A stretch of DNA of 64,000 bases from Excoecaria cochinchinensis (GCA_947683425.1 CANTUQ010000158.1:1302001-1366000), one strand, 5' to 3'. Shown: positions 1 to 11,734, counted from the stretch's first letter. Numbers and translations are program-made. The notes: generated by a model not told the origin, from the sequence alone.

Positions 1-139
1 AATTTTGGGGAGACTAGTGCATGGGAGCCTAGGTGAGCCAAAATTTAGAAAAGAAAGAGATGCATACCTGAGGCTGCATCCTTTCACCTGCTCCCTGGAG
101 GACAGTGTTGTGATTTGAATTGAATGTTATCCTTCCGGA

Positions 140-790
140 CCGCACCGAGTCACTTACAAGACTGCGAAGTACGTTTATTCTTGAATATCACTGAGTCGTT
201 AAATAGGCTACAAAGCGATTGTCATCCTCCTGGATTGCAACAAGCCGTTAAATAGACTACGAGATGCATACATTCTATAATTTCACCGAGCCGTTAAATA
301 GACTACAAAGTGATCATCATCCTCCTGGATTGCACCGAGCCGTTAAATAGACTACAAAATGCAAACATTCTAGAATTTCACTGAGCCGTTAAATAGACTA
401 CAAAATGCAGACATTCTAGAATTTCACCGAGCCATTAAAAAGACTACAAAGTGATCTTCATCCTCCTGGATTGCACCGAGTCGTTATATAGACTACAAAA
501 TGAAGACATTATAGAATTTCACCGAGCCATTAAACAAACTATAAAGTGATTGTCATCCTCTTGGATTGCACCGAGTCTGCTCCAGACTTATAAAGTGCGG
601 GTGGCCATCTTTAGATGGTGATGCGCCGAGTATGCTCCAGACTTACAAAACACCGGGGTTGTTCTTCTTAACTGCACCGAGTTTGCTCCAGACTTGCAAA
701 GTGTGGGTACCATCCTCAGATGGTGATGCGCCGAGTCTGCTCAAGACTTACAAAATGCCGGGAAGTTGTTCTTTGGCCCGCTTTTATATG
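140..790. repeat. Degenerate tandem repeat array in the 3' region of element B
   Basis: About a dozen units of 46-60 bp. Each carries a core like CACCGAGCCGTTAAATAGAC followed by TACAAA. Two spacer types alternate in the first part (one with ACATTCTAGAATTT, one with CATCCTCCTGGATT), and from about 570 the core changes to CACCGAGTCTGCTCCAGACT. The array lies between the 3' LTR and the accessory region, where Tat elements often carry tandem repeats. No coding function is visible; short ORFs through it are by-products of the repeat. Confidence 0.8.
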
Positions 791-1421
791 TGAGGTTCAT
801 TAGGCATTTCCTGCAAAGCTGTGTGCACAGGAATACACAAGAGATTGTGTGTGTATCTGTAAAAAGTTATATGCAAATGTTTGCAAAAGAATTGTATAAC
901 GTGAAGTGCAGATGCTTACAAAATGGATAGACCATGTCCTGGGTGGTCAAGGGTCCGTTGAGGATATGGCTTGGCTGCTCGTATTGTGCCTCAAAGGATC
1001 TAGAAGCGTGTCAACTTGGCTTAGGGGCTCTAACCTATAACCTTTTCAGAGTGACTCGTCCGGTGTGCCTCTTTGCCCCCCGGTCAATGATCATACGCCT
1101 TCTGCTATGCACTGTATAGCATTTTGCCCCCAGGATTTTGACCCATGCCCTAAATTATGCATTATCTGCCTGAAGGGAGATCATCCAAAGTAATGCCGCC
1201 TTATCGGTTCAGGCATCGGAAGTCATTGTTTTAAAGGTAGTGCGTCCGTTCTGAATTTTCACACTACCTTTTCTTTGTGGGAAATGCGTCCTTTTGGGGA
1301 TTTTCACACAACCCTTTACCTAATTTTTGCCTGGAATGGACCCAACCCAATCCAGCGGCTTTTATTCATTTTATTTTCTGTAGGATAGACTGCCAGTTTC
1401 TAGGTTTTTAGCCAGCCCTTT
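791..1421. other. Non-coding 3' region of element B with an intron-like conserved block
   Basis: No intact gene. Bases about 1,225-1,397 align with the second intron of the antisense accessory gene of element A (12,799-12,953), including the stem GGTAGTG (1,236-1,242) with CACTACC (1,262-1,268) and a TTTTCTGTAG acceptor-like end. The adjoining exons are hardly recognisable. This looks like a decayed copy of the plus-strand accessory gene, cut by the solo LTR at 1,422. Confidence 0.6.
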
Positions 1422-4400
1422 TGTAATAGCCCGAATTATACCCTAGTAGTATTGTGACCCAATTAGGGGTAATTGGAGGTAAGTTTGATTTGAGTATTGA
1501 ATAATTGGACGTAAGTGTAATTAAATTGAGGGCGTAATTCTATAAATTAAGAGGTTAAGTAATTATAATGTGGTTGTGCATGATTATGCTAGGTGAAGAT
1601 TAATTAGGAATAAGAGGGGATTAGATGAAGTAGATCATGTTTTATGGATGGTGGGATTCACCTGGCATGTGTTGGCTTTGCGAACCCAACCAACACATGC
1701 ATATAAGGGAAATGTTGAAAGTGGATTTCTGTGTGGCATGTTCTTCTCTTGATACCTAAGCTAGCTCATGCAATATAAGGTCTTAACGAGAGAGAACTTC
1801 CATTGGTTTTTGCTGGATGCTCGGCTGCTCTCTCTTGCTCTTCTTATGCTCTTTCTTTCAACCTTAGTTCTTGTTCCTTGATTTCAGCTGGGTTGATTTG
1901 TAATGGTGGAATTCTGTTACGATGAGTTGTGAGCTGAGTTATGAATTAGTCAAGGTAAGTGTTATTTTGGTTGCTCTTCATCTTCTTTTACTCCTTCTTC
2001 ATTTCTGTGATAAGATGGAAATTGATCCCCTTGTTTTCAATTCTAGAATTTGACTATGCATATGATGATGGTTATGAGAAAGGAAAGGGAAAGAAGAGGA
2101 TTTAAAATCAAGGTGCCCTGTGAGCTTAAGTGGAGCTAAGGAAATTGAGGTTTGGGAACAAACTGATTTGTGTAAGCTAATTGATAGATTGTGTGTTTAA
2201 ATGTGCAAATTATGTTATGAGATGTAGTGAATTGAAGAAATGAACATATTGAGTTATAGAGATAATTATGAATCAAATTGATCAAGTATGAACCTTAGTT
2301 GTAGGGAAAAACTCTGCTCAGATTGTATCAGACATCTGTGTGATGAATTGGTCATAGGTGGAGTTTTGGAACTCCAAATTAATTTATTGTTGGGCCATTA
2401 GAACAACTACTTCCATACCTATAAACATCTCAGAAATTACCATGAATGAATTCTGACTCTAAGACCCCTAAAACTTGGCGAGTTCATTGGAACAGTCTAT
2501 ATTGTTTAACTCATATCTATTGAATTAGAAGTCCAAATGACCTAAAACTTGTTCCATTTGAAACTTAACATCCTGGAGAACAATTGTTAAGAAGGTATTT
2601 TGGCCTAAAAATATTTTTTAGATGTCGGTTTAGACTGAACAAAAAAGAGTAGTGAAGCAATCCTGAGTGTTGGCTTCTATTTTGCTAATTTTGGTATGTC
2701 ACGGTCACAACCAATTCATTGCCATCATGACCAATACTGAGAGAAGACATAATTGGATGTAATTGGACCTCATGGTCACAATCAATTCTTTGCCACCGTG
2801 ACCCTCCCGAGTTTTGTGTATTTTATGTGTTTTCTTCCCGAAATGCACCCGAACTTCATTGCAAGTTCCTATAGCTTGTCCAACACATATCTAACGTTAT
2901 GAAATGAGCATGTGAATATTATCAATTGAAACTTTATGAAAATGATATTATGGCAGAGAAGTTTAATAAAGGAGTTAAATGTATACATGTTTTTAATTAT
3001 TGAACATGACATGATATGCGATATTGATCATACATGATTGGATCATAATGTGTTAAGTATATGATAGATGCATGAAAGAGATATTGCTTAATAAAGCTTA
3101 GCAACATTGTTGGGATCTATAAAATGAATCACTGTATATTGATATGTGAGTATGCCATCTAAGCCATTTGTATATGCTAGGCATGAAATGATGCTAGTTT
3201 GTTCTACGTGATGACTTGTACCATGATGTTGCTTTAAAGGAGTACATGAGAACCTGAATGTGAATAAATAATACTATGTGAATGAACAATACTATGCGAA
3301 TATGTTAGCCATGATGGTGAATTGTGAAGTGAGCCATAAAGCAATGTTGATTCTGTTGTAATGCTATGACCATGATATTTTTTATGAGAATTACGAGTAA
3401 TAACTGGATTAATAATTAGCCTGCGAGTCAAGTAGTGGATAGATAGGCATGCCTATAGGGTCTAAATACTGCAGCTGATAGCATCAGATTTCTTCGAAAT
3501 CCTTTGATTTATTGAGTCCTCATTGGATTCATTTATGCATATTTTTATGCTGATTGAGTCTATACCTATGGGTACTGATAGCGATTGTGTATCTTTGGAT
3601 ACGAAATGATTGTGGTACTTTTAAGTACTGATAGTGTTACCCGTTATCTGTGTCTTTGAGTTGCAGGCAAAGCAAGAAAAGATTAATGATAATTATGTGA
3701 TCATTTGAAAGAAAGTTATAAAGATGAGAATATGAATATAAAGTGACATAATTTGACATGAGATGCATTTATATGAATTATTTGCATGAATGCATATGGA
3801 TGTATGCGTAAGTTGTGATGTGTAATAAGTTATGGATATGTTATATCATCATGACATGTTTGTAGAAGCATGACTTTAGGTGCTTGTCTATTAATTACAG
3901 GCAAGGTTAATGATAATATTGAGCATTTTAAAAGAATGTTATATTATTGGAAATGTGATTATGAAAGTTTGACTTATGATACAGCCATATGAACATGACT
4001 AATTAGTAAGGCTATGAGTAAACCAAGATGTGTGATATGCTGTGTTTATATTAAGTTGATTCCAAAGTGTATAAATGTTCAGATATATATATGAAAGAGG
4101 TACTCTTATGTGCATGGTAACATATCATTATCCATTTCTAAAAGTGATGAAAACAGAGTATAGAATGAATGTTATGTTTTGAATATAGCAATGTAAGTTT
4201 ATGCATAATGCAAGAATTATACTACAAAAGAACTTGAGTATGGGACGTACATGAATAATGACTTATGATTGCATCGCTAAGAAGAATGATATATTGTATA
4301 TATGTGTTAATTCAAGGCATGATAGGACTTGGTCAAATGATTGTTTGTATGAGAATGTTGTTATTGTTCCCCACTAAGCGTTATCGCTTAGCATGGATGC

Positions 4401-4751
4401 TTTATCCATGTAGGTTCAGTCCTGCATCGCCAACAGCCAACACATTAGGAATCCACTATTTATGTAGGTCCTTTTATAATAGGATGGAATGTGTATTTGT
4501 AATTAACATGTTAATGAGAACTAAAGGTTTTGCAGCATAAGTTGTATTTTTGTAAAGTACAAACTGTAATAAGACTATAAGCGTTCTGTAATTTAATGCA
4601 TGAATTATCGTAATGCAATTGAACGTTGCCTGTGAAAGAAATTTATTATTTCTGAACCTTATATGGAATACTGTTCTATGCGCATGTGATAGTGTTGTGA
4701 CACTCCACAGCCATCGTAGTAAGATTCTACATGTGGTTAGGGGGTGTTACA
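1422..4751 (+). mobile_element. Solo LTR, Tekay/Del-like Ty3 retrotransposon
   Basis: The 3.3-kb segment starts TGTAATAGCCCG and ends GGGGTGTTACA, with TG...CA and short inverted ends. It is flanked by CCTTT (1,417-1,421) and CCATT (4,752-4,756), a 4/5 match expected of an old 5-bp target duplication. Element B sequence continues on both sides, and there is no primer site, polypurine tract or coding domain inside. It contains the palindrome ATAGGCATGCCTAT (about 3,443-3,456), GCAGCTG at 3,471-3,477 and the double hairpin at 4,374-4,410, which set its orientation as plus. Short ORFs inside have no recognisable domains. Confidence 0.8.
4374..4410 (+). other. Conserved double hairpin in solo LTR
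   Basis: Two adjacent stem-loops. The first is CTAAGCG (4,374-4,380), loop TTAT, CGCTTAG (4,385-4,391). The second is CATGGAT (4,392-4,398), loop GCTTT, ATCCATG (4,404-4,410). TAGGT follows. It ends 341 nt before the LTR end. The same arrangement with different paired bases recurs in five other LTRs of the window. Confidence 0.8.
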
Positions 4752-6063
4752 CCATTGGCCTAACTTTTGCTTAGAGAGCCAGTTACGGTTTTCATCTCTA
4801 ACAGCCTCGTTTCTTTTAAGAGACTAAAATAGATCAAAGTCGATAATAGGGCGACTCAGTTTAAGTGTTAGGAGGATAATAGCAATGGAGGCCATACATA
4901 ATAAATTGTGCATATGCAAAGAAGAAACAATGCACTACTTTTTATGCTGGAACTTAAATCATTTTGAGTATGTAAGATAAAGTGTTGTCCTTATATTAAC
5001 ATATTATTGCATAAATGCATATATTCCGGTGTGATTTCATCACACATGATCATCATTTGGCATTAATCTCAAAAATACAAGACCCTATCTAATCTCGAGA
5101 TAGATCCTGAAAACATCAAACTCCGATTATTAATCAGCCCTCTCAGGTTCTCATGATTGAACATTTTCTCTCTATCCTAATTTTTTGCACAATGCGCCTC
5201 TTTTTGGTTTTCGCCTTGACGGGGCGCCCAATTTTAGCAAGGCCGCCTTTTTTCGATTTTCGACCCATGGGGCTCTCTCTTTTTTTTATTTTTTTCTATT
5301 TTTTTTGGATGACTTTACCATGGGACCTATTGATTCCTTTAAACTTTCTTTCATCATTGTCATCCGAGACAATTGTTTTTCCTGATGAGGTTTCACCTTA
5401 TGCAAATTGGCGAAAACAGTGAACTCTCCATGTGGACCTTGATTTGGTGCTCGATTTCTAAGATAGCTCTCCATGGTTGAGATGGTGTTACAAGTTGGCC
5501 TCAGATGGCTTAGGTCAATACTGTGGTTTTTTTTTCTTTTTTTCTTTTTTTTCTCTTGTCTTTGTTTTTCTTTTGTTCTTTTTTGTCTGTGAAGGCCCAA
5601 AGCTTCCTTCGTCTCAAATTTTTGTAATTCAGCTTCTGAGGCAAACCCTTATTGATTAGAGCTTGGCCTCATGCAACCTAGATGTCAAGAAGGTAAGGGA
5701 ATGACTTTTGAAACATCGAGTACTGTTAGGTTGGAAAAAAAATTGACGCAAGTTTAGCATGTCATTCCAGGTCTAGGCAAAGGCATTTTTTCTTTTTATC
5801 TTTTCTTTTTTTTTCTTTCTTTTATTCCTTTTTTTTCAATCTCTCAGATTTATCTCTCTTCAGGAGTGACATTAGATGCCAATAGGATCTCGAGATTAAA
5901 TGAGGCAGTATTCGTTAAGTTAATATCAAATGTAAATGACGTATCATTGTGATCATGCATAATGAAATCATGAGAAACATAAACAAAAGGTCATTAATAT
6001 AATTAACATAAACAATACTGCATACATCAAGATTAAAAAAATTAAAATATAAAAAGCACATAT
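4752..6063 (-). pseudogene. Remnant of element B pol and post-pol region
   Basis: No open gene. On the minus strand, about 5,830-6,063 matches the variable spacer between protease and RT of A and C (wording like TCTCTTCAGGAGTGACATTA). About 5,735-5,790 matches the RT start (AGGTCTAGGCAAAGGCA), and about 5,040-5,390 matches the integrase end and post-integrase region of A at 13,600-13,960. The RT, RNase H and most of integrase that should lie between are replaced by about 350 unmatched bases. T-rich runs near 5,280-5,580 and 5,790-5,840 produce spurious ORFs. Confidence 0.65.
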
Positions 6064-8096
6064 TGTCACGTGCGTTGGATCCCCGCGGCCGCCCATGGGA
6101 CTGCCCGCTTGAGGGCGATCGGGGCATTTGTGGGTCCGCTAAAAGCTTGTAATAAATTGCAAGTGCATCTATGTTGGGCAACAGGGAGGTTTCATGGAGT
6201 CGCCACCCAATAGAACATTGGGAAAGTTTCTCTCGCCTCGGAGAGCCTAAGACTTCGCTTAGTATCCATTTTGGGCCAACCAGAGGCGTCTTGGAGGGTA
6301 AACCTCTCGCCCTAAGGGGCCTAGGATTAACGCCAAAGCTTCGTGATGCAAGAGGTGTCTTGGAGGGTAAACCTCTCGCCTCTTTGAGCCCAAAGACCAG
6401 AGCTGGGTTCGGGATTTCTCATCTATTTCTACCACGATTATTTTATGATTAAATTTTAATTATCATTAATTCGCTCTCTCTCCACACAATACAATTGATT
6501 AAATGCGCATTTATTCACGTTCGGAAAGCAGTAAATGAGCAAATAAATAGTGAAAGCAATAAATTAGAATAATACAAGGAGAGGAATACAACTCCCTTTT
6601 ATAAATGTGCGATACATACACGAATCGGGCATTGCTTATTTTGAGGACTTTGGTCCTCGAATGCATCATTATCAAAATGGATATTTTTATTGTGATGATT
6701 TTTATTGGATAAAAATAGGACATTGGGTCCTTACGTTTATGAAAACCTCATTTTATTAAATATAAAACATTGATCAATTTATATATTTAACGAGATACAA
6801 AAAGGGTATACTCATGTGCATAAAAGAATTAATGAATAAATAAAGGAAATAACCAAGAAGGTTAGAAAACTAAACCGGACGGACTCCTCCGAGCATGGTA
6901 GATCGCCCCTCGAGCTCAGAATAGTCCAAGAAAATCAATATATGCTCACAAAAGGTTAAAAGATGTTAATATATGAAAGCTCAACATAAATGAAGTCACA
7001 AAACCTTGAGAAAGATATAAAAGATTTGAAAATGTGGAGATGGGAACCAGCGACGGCCGTCTGTCAAGTGACCGACGGGCGTCGGTCAAAGTGACCAACA
7101 TATCCCGTCGCTCACTCAAGAGAGAGGGCGTCTATAGGTGAGGTGACCGACGGGCGTCGGTGAAGCAGATGACCCGTCGGTCACCTCTGCCTCCGAAAAT
7201 AAAACAGTGAAAACTCTCTTTCTCAAAGCAAAAATGAGTTTTTATCACAAATAAGATGAAGAGAATCAAAATAAAGAAAAGTGAAAGCGAAAAACCAAGA
7301 GAACAGCAAAGTAAAGAAGAAAGATGAAATAATATGGAGAATAAGTCCAGAATATTTACCCTCATATAATGTTTTAGTGAGATTCTTGGTGTCGATTAGA
7401 GTCCCGCACGCTCCACGAGAAACAAAGTGAAAGGTTAGGAAAGAGGAAAATAGATTGTTTCCTTCTTAACCCCTCAAAAAGACTGACTTTGGAATAAAAA
7501 ACCCGAAGAAAACTAATTAGTTTTAGCTCCTTTTTAATGGTTTGATTCACAGATTAAAAGAGATTTCTTAATATATGTGTTTGCTGGAAGAGAGAGAAAA
7601 TGTGCTTGAATTTTGGCAGAGTTTCCCCTCTTGAAAATTTTTGGAACCCTTTTTAAGAGAAAATCCGAAGCTTTTATAGGCCAGGCACGACCGACGGGTG
7701 TCGGTGTGAGGAGACGGGCGTCAGAAGAATCCTTCTGACACAAGGATTCATCCGACGGCCCTGCCATTTCCACCGACGGGTGTCGAAAAGGTTGCGTGCT
7801 CCGAGAAATCAGGTGGCGTGCTCCGGAAGAGGCGGTGCCTTCCGACGGGCGTCGAAAAATACCACAAGCCGTCTGTGACCCTAAGTGATGGGCTGGCCGT
7901 CTGTCGAGCAAAATATACTTTTTGACTCAAAAAATTCCCTGTTTTCTCCCCCTCTGCCTACGAAAGGTGAAAAGACTCATTTCTCGTGGAGTATGGGACT
8001 AAAACCTCCGAATCCAAACCATTTATACAGGCTCGGATACTGATTTCATCATAGGGTAATCTCTGATCCAGACCGTTCCGGGACACGGTGCTTACA
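6064..8096 (-). repeat. 3' LTR of element A
   Basis: 2,033 bp, colinear with the 5' LTR at 21,099-23,137 apart from scattered substitutions and small indels, including a short missing segment near 7,895. In transcription order it starts TGTAAGCACC and holds GC-rich GACGGGCGTC palindromes (7,690-7,910), a TATA box (7,671-7,679), a second palindrome group (7,045-7,175), two GAGGTTTACCCTC hairpin units in U5 (about 6,285-6,385), and the primer-site copy at 6,195-6,205. Confidence 0.95.
7671..7698 (-). promoter_or_regulatory. LTR promoter module of element A (3' LTR copy)
   Basis: On the minus strand CCCGTCGGT (7,690-7,698) is followed after 10 nt by the TATA box CTATAAAAG (7,671-7,679). The upstream box is half of a larger GACGGGTGTCGG palindrome. 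The same pair of boxes with 9-10 nt spacing occurs in the 5' LTR and twice in the internal divergent promoter of this element. Promoter function is inferred from the TATA box and repetition. Confidence 0.65.
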
Positions 8097-8112
8097 GTTG
8101 CCCCCAGTTTTG
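8097..8112 (-). promoter_or_regulatory. Polypurine tract of element A
   Basis: The minus strand reads AAACTGGGGGCAAC directly before the 3' LTR start TGTAAG. This is the expected place for the plus-strand primer. The purine run is short and interrupted. Confidence 0.6.
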
Positions 8113-8284
8113 GGGAAACTAGTGCACAGGCGCCTAGATAAGCCAAAACTCAAAGAAAGGACAGAAAGAAAGAAAGCGTACTTATGGCAGTTCTTACCTT
8201 CCGTGCCTTTTGCCTGATAGACCTCGTCTCGATCTGTTTGGCGATGCAAAGATATCCCTATCGGTCTCGTCTCGACCTGTAGGT

Positions 8285-8615
8285 GTTGGTGAGACGTAGC
8301 ATTCTCTAGCTACAATCTCGGTGTGAAGAGTGGTGTTTTTCTAACCACAGCTTCGATCTGAAGTTCCCTTGCTAACCCCCATCCGATCTGCAAGGTGCGT
8401 AGCACTCTTTAGCTGCCGCGTGAACTGTGAGATGCAGCACTCTCTGGCTACAATCCCGATGTGAAGAGTGGTGTTTCTCTAACCACAGCTTCGATCTGAA
8501 GTTCCCTTGCTAACCCCCATCCGATCTGCAAGGTGCGTAACGCTCTCTGGCTGCCGCTTGAACTGTGAGATGCAGCACTTTCTGGCTACAATCTCGGTGT
8601 GAAGAGGAGGAGACC
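8285..8615. repeat. 138-bp tandem repeat, about 2.3 copies, in element A
   Basis: The phrase GCTACAATC recurs at 8,309, 8,447 and 8,585, exactly 138 bp apart, and the two full units are nearly identical (GAAGAGTGGTGTTT, CTAACCACAGCTTCGATCTG, CGATCTGCAAGGTGCGTA). The array sits between the polypurine tract and the last accessory gene, the same place as the unrelated array in element B. Confidence 0.9.
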
Positions 8616-9016
8616 TCGCTGGGTTCCTCGTTCCAAAACGATATGAATCTTAGGCGCCCTTGTTCGGACTTTTAGTCGATGCTTGTGCTCTGATCGATGT
8701 TCTCTATACCTGTGTGATAAAAGGTTTTGTTAATTCATGTTTGAGTTGTTATTATTTTTTAACACGTCTATGAATGGCATGGTTTTGCTTTATCTATCAG
8801 GTCAAGCTTCATTTATATTCTTTTTTATTGAATTGTCATCATCATTTCATTTTTTTTTTATTTACCTTATTTTGGAATACGAGCAAATGTGAAAACATAT
8901 ATTCATAAATAACTGAATAAATGCATAAACTGAAATCAAAAGTTTTCCACTAGAAATGTCCATTTTTGTACAATGTATATACAAAGTGAAAATGTACAAA
9001 AATAACTCCCTGAACA
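8616..9016. other. Non-coding 3' UTR of the sense accessory gene, element A
   Basis: AT-rich DNA between the 138-bp repeats and the stop of the accessory gene. I see no gene, only short T-rich runs around 8,750-8,870. Confidence 0.6.
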
Positions 9017-11017
9017 TCAGAGGGATGTGTAATCGGAGGGCTCATCGGGATCCTCATCATCTGATATGTGCACTGTCCCTGGCGGAGGTGGAGGTGGAGC
9101 TGGCTGTGCCGGAGGTGGAGGCTGAGCCGTGGAGGGTCCTGCCCCGGCATCATGGGCCTGTCTGAATCTAATCTGAGCATAGCCATCCAAGAAGGGCTGG
9201 GTACAAGTCCTCATAAACCCTAAGTTCTCTGAAACTGTGCCTCCTAGCTTCTTGAATGCCTGGCTCATCTGAAGGGTCTGCTCGCTGGCGGCCCTCCTCA
9301 TCTGCTCTAGGCGCTGCTCTGTCTGCTCTCTGAACTCCCTCATGGTCTGAGACAAGGGTGGGAGAATCCCCTCTATCGCCAGGACCCGGGATCTCAGGGA
9401 GTCGAGTGACTCGTCGATCATCTGTAGGGTCATATCAACCCTCTGAGACGCCTGGTCCTGAGACGTCCTTATCTCATGAGCGAGCTGCTGCCTAAGCTCC
9501 CTCTGGCCCTGGGCAATCTGCTCTATCAGCCTCATCTGCTCGTCTCTAAAAGCCTCCACAACCTGAGCCTGCTCTCGCGCGGTGTGGTCGATATAACCGG
9601 CCTGCTCCTGAGCCAGACGCTCTATCCCCCGAGACTGCTCCTGAATAGCAGCCTGCTGACGGTCTAACCTCTCGTGTATGGCTCTGTCTCTCTCATCCTG
9701 TCGTCGCTCTAAGGCTGCAAACATAGAAGTGAGGAGCTGAGAGAAGTCAGGCTGTGCTGGCTGCTGCTGTGCTGGCTCTGGCGGCGGGGTGGCGGAAGTG
9801 GATGCCCCTGGGTCGCCTCGAGAGTATGGGTGATACCTCTCGGGGGGCCCGTGGGTAGACCTCTGTACCCTGATACTCGGCGACGGGACAGGAGTCGGCG
9901 CTCTGGATGCCAGTGAAGCGGCAAAGAGCTCATCCATAGTGAACTCCATGTCAAAATCCAACGGGGTCCTGGGCTGCTCCTGCTGTGATGGCGGTGGCAC
10001 AGTCTGAGGCTGAGGCTGAGGAGGCTGCGGAGGCTGCTGCTCGGGCTCGGGCTCGGGCTGTGGAGGCTGATGCTCCGGCTGAGGGGGCTGCTGCTTCGGC
10101 TGAGGAGGCTGCTGCTCCGGGTGCTCCGGATCTGGACCCAAGGGCGGAAGTGAGAACATCCGCCTGGTCTCGTGAATTGACAGCACTCTGTAAGCCTCTG
10201 CCTGCCCCGATATCTATGAGATCACCCCCATCTGCACTGCCGCTGCGGCATCTACATGTATCCCCTCATCCAGGGGTCCTCTCAGCCTGTCTGGGGCAAC
10301 TCCCAACCTCAAAAGCAACCGAGTGATGACTCCTCCCACTATCACCACCAGTGTTAGCCCTCTGCCAACTCTGACCAAGTTAGCCAAAATCTCATGGCTA
10401 ACGTTGAGACGCTGGCCTGCCACCATAGCACAAAGGCTCCAGATCTCAGCCGCATTAAGCGACCCTGGATTACCAGCTCGACCAAGGTACCAACTGGATA
10501 GCACTCTGTGCAAGTACCGGAGTGTCTGAGACACCGGTACGGTGCTCTTCGCTGTATCATGATCATACAGCACTCCCGATAGGGCAATGGCCGCCCAGTG
10601 GGCGCGTCTCACCGCTCGCCGTGGGATCTCGACCCCCTCCTCTATGGGGAGCCCCATGGCCTGTGCAAACCTCTGCCTTGTAATACTGAAATGCTAGCCA
10701 TCGAACCAGAACTGGACCCCTGGCTCGTTATCTGACCTCTGAAAACCGCCATAGCGGATGGTGGTTAGGACCTGGCGAGTAGCCTCTGGGAAGGTCTGGA
10801 AAGCGGGGTCGAGGAACTCTGTCCACCCGGCTCCCTCAACAAGCATGTCGACCTCCGGGGCCATCCTTAGGGCCTCTAGGAACGGCCGGGACACGAAGCG
10901 ACTAGCCCGAATCTCCACCTGAGCCAGCGCTCTGTATCTCTGAGCTGACTCGTCGTCCATCCAACCCAAAACCATGACCTCAGCCTGGGCCTGTGGTGCT
11001 CTGCGTCTAGGAGGCAT
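9017..11017 (-). pseudogene. Sense accessory gene of element A, Athila-ORF1-like with coiled-coil tail
   Basis: One reading frame of 667 codons from ATG at 11,015-11,017 to TAG at 9,017, broken by two internal TAG stops (10,694 and 10,214). The N-terminal about 250 residues resemble the Athila ORF-1 family (SRFVSRPFLEALRM, GAGWTEFLDPAF, then VQFWFDG and a helical stretch with YLHRVLSSWYLGR). A long P/Q/E tract of PPQPE repeats follows (about 10,010-10,130), then a predicted long coiled coil rich in Q, E and R (about 9,230-9,720), and an acidic C-terminus (SDDEDPDEPSDYTSL). It lies downstream of pol in the same direction as pol. A 5' UTR intron acceptor (TTTTGCAG) directly precedes the ATG. 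Function is unknown; the ORF1 family assignment is by eye. Confidence 0.7.
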
Positions 11018-11018
11018 C

Positions 11019-11734
11019 CTGCAAAAGAAAAATTAGATGGTGAAAATTTTGACAAAACAGGCATTATTAGACTTATTTTCAAGGTGAAAGCCCATTTAGG
11101 CCTCACCCGGGCAATAGCGGCCCGAATACGAGATAAAAACTGATAATAAATGAAAAGAGGCGAATGTCCTGTCAAGGGATGTTGCCCAGCATGCTTCGCA
11201 CATATCAAAACAAAAGAAACATGCAATTGGCATGGAAATATTTAAAGCGAATAAAAATGGGCTTTCTAGACCTCAAGGTATGCATTATACACAAAAATAT
11301 TCAATTTTAGAATAAAAAATAAAAATTTGGGCAGCACCCTGGCAAGGGTGTGCCCAACCTCCTGCATAAAAAAGGCATCAAACTAGGCCTCAGGCCTCAA
11401 TAACAACAAATAAATATAAATGGGACGCACCCCGGCAAGAGTGTGTCCCCAATCTACACAAAATAATGGCCTCAGGCCTCAACAAAACAATATATGCGCT
11501 AGAAAGCCTATTTTAAAAGCAACAAAGGTACAGAAAAATTTTATTTCTATGTGATCATGCAAAGGTTCAGATTAATTGCACTACAAAAATAATAAAGAAA
11601 TAAATAAATAAAGAAAACGGGCAGCATTCTCCCTAAATTTTTAAGGCATCTAAAACATTCTAATCATTTCTAAGGCTAAAGGAAGAATAAATGAAAAAAT
11701 AAATTGAATTAATTTAAAAAAGTAGTTATTTTAC
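11019..11734 (-). other. Probable 5' UTR intron of the sense accessory gene
   Basis: The minus strand has a donor GTAAAA at 11,734 and a strong acceptor TTTTTCTTTTGCAG ending at 11,019, one base before the ATG. The interval has no long ORF. It shows repeated motifs such as CCTGGCAAGGGTGTGCCCAA and AGGCCTCAGGCCTCAA, which look like short degenerate repeats. The splice sites are inferred, not proven. Confidence 0.5.

Noticed and set aside
140..560. CRISPR-like array of regular repeats
   Set aside because: Spacers are not unique but alternate between two types, repeats are imperfect, and the context is a plant retrotransposon.
5286..5600. Lys-rich 104-codon ORF
   Set aside because: It arises from T-rich runs in the decayed post-pol region of B; no domain, and no conservation in A.
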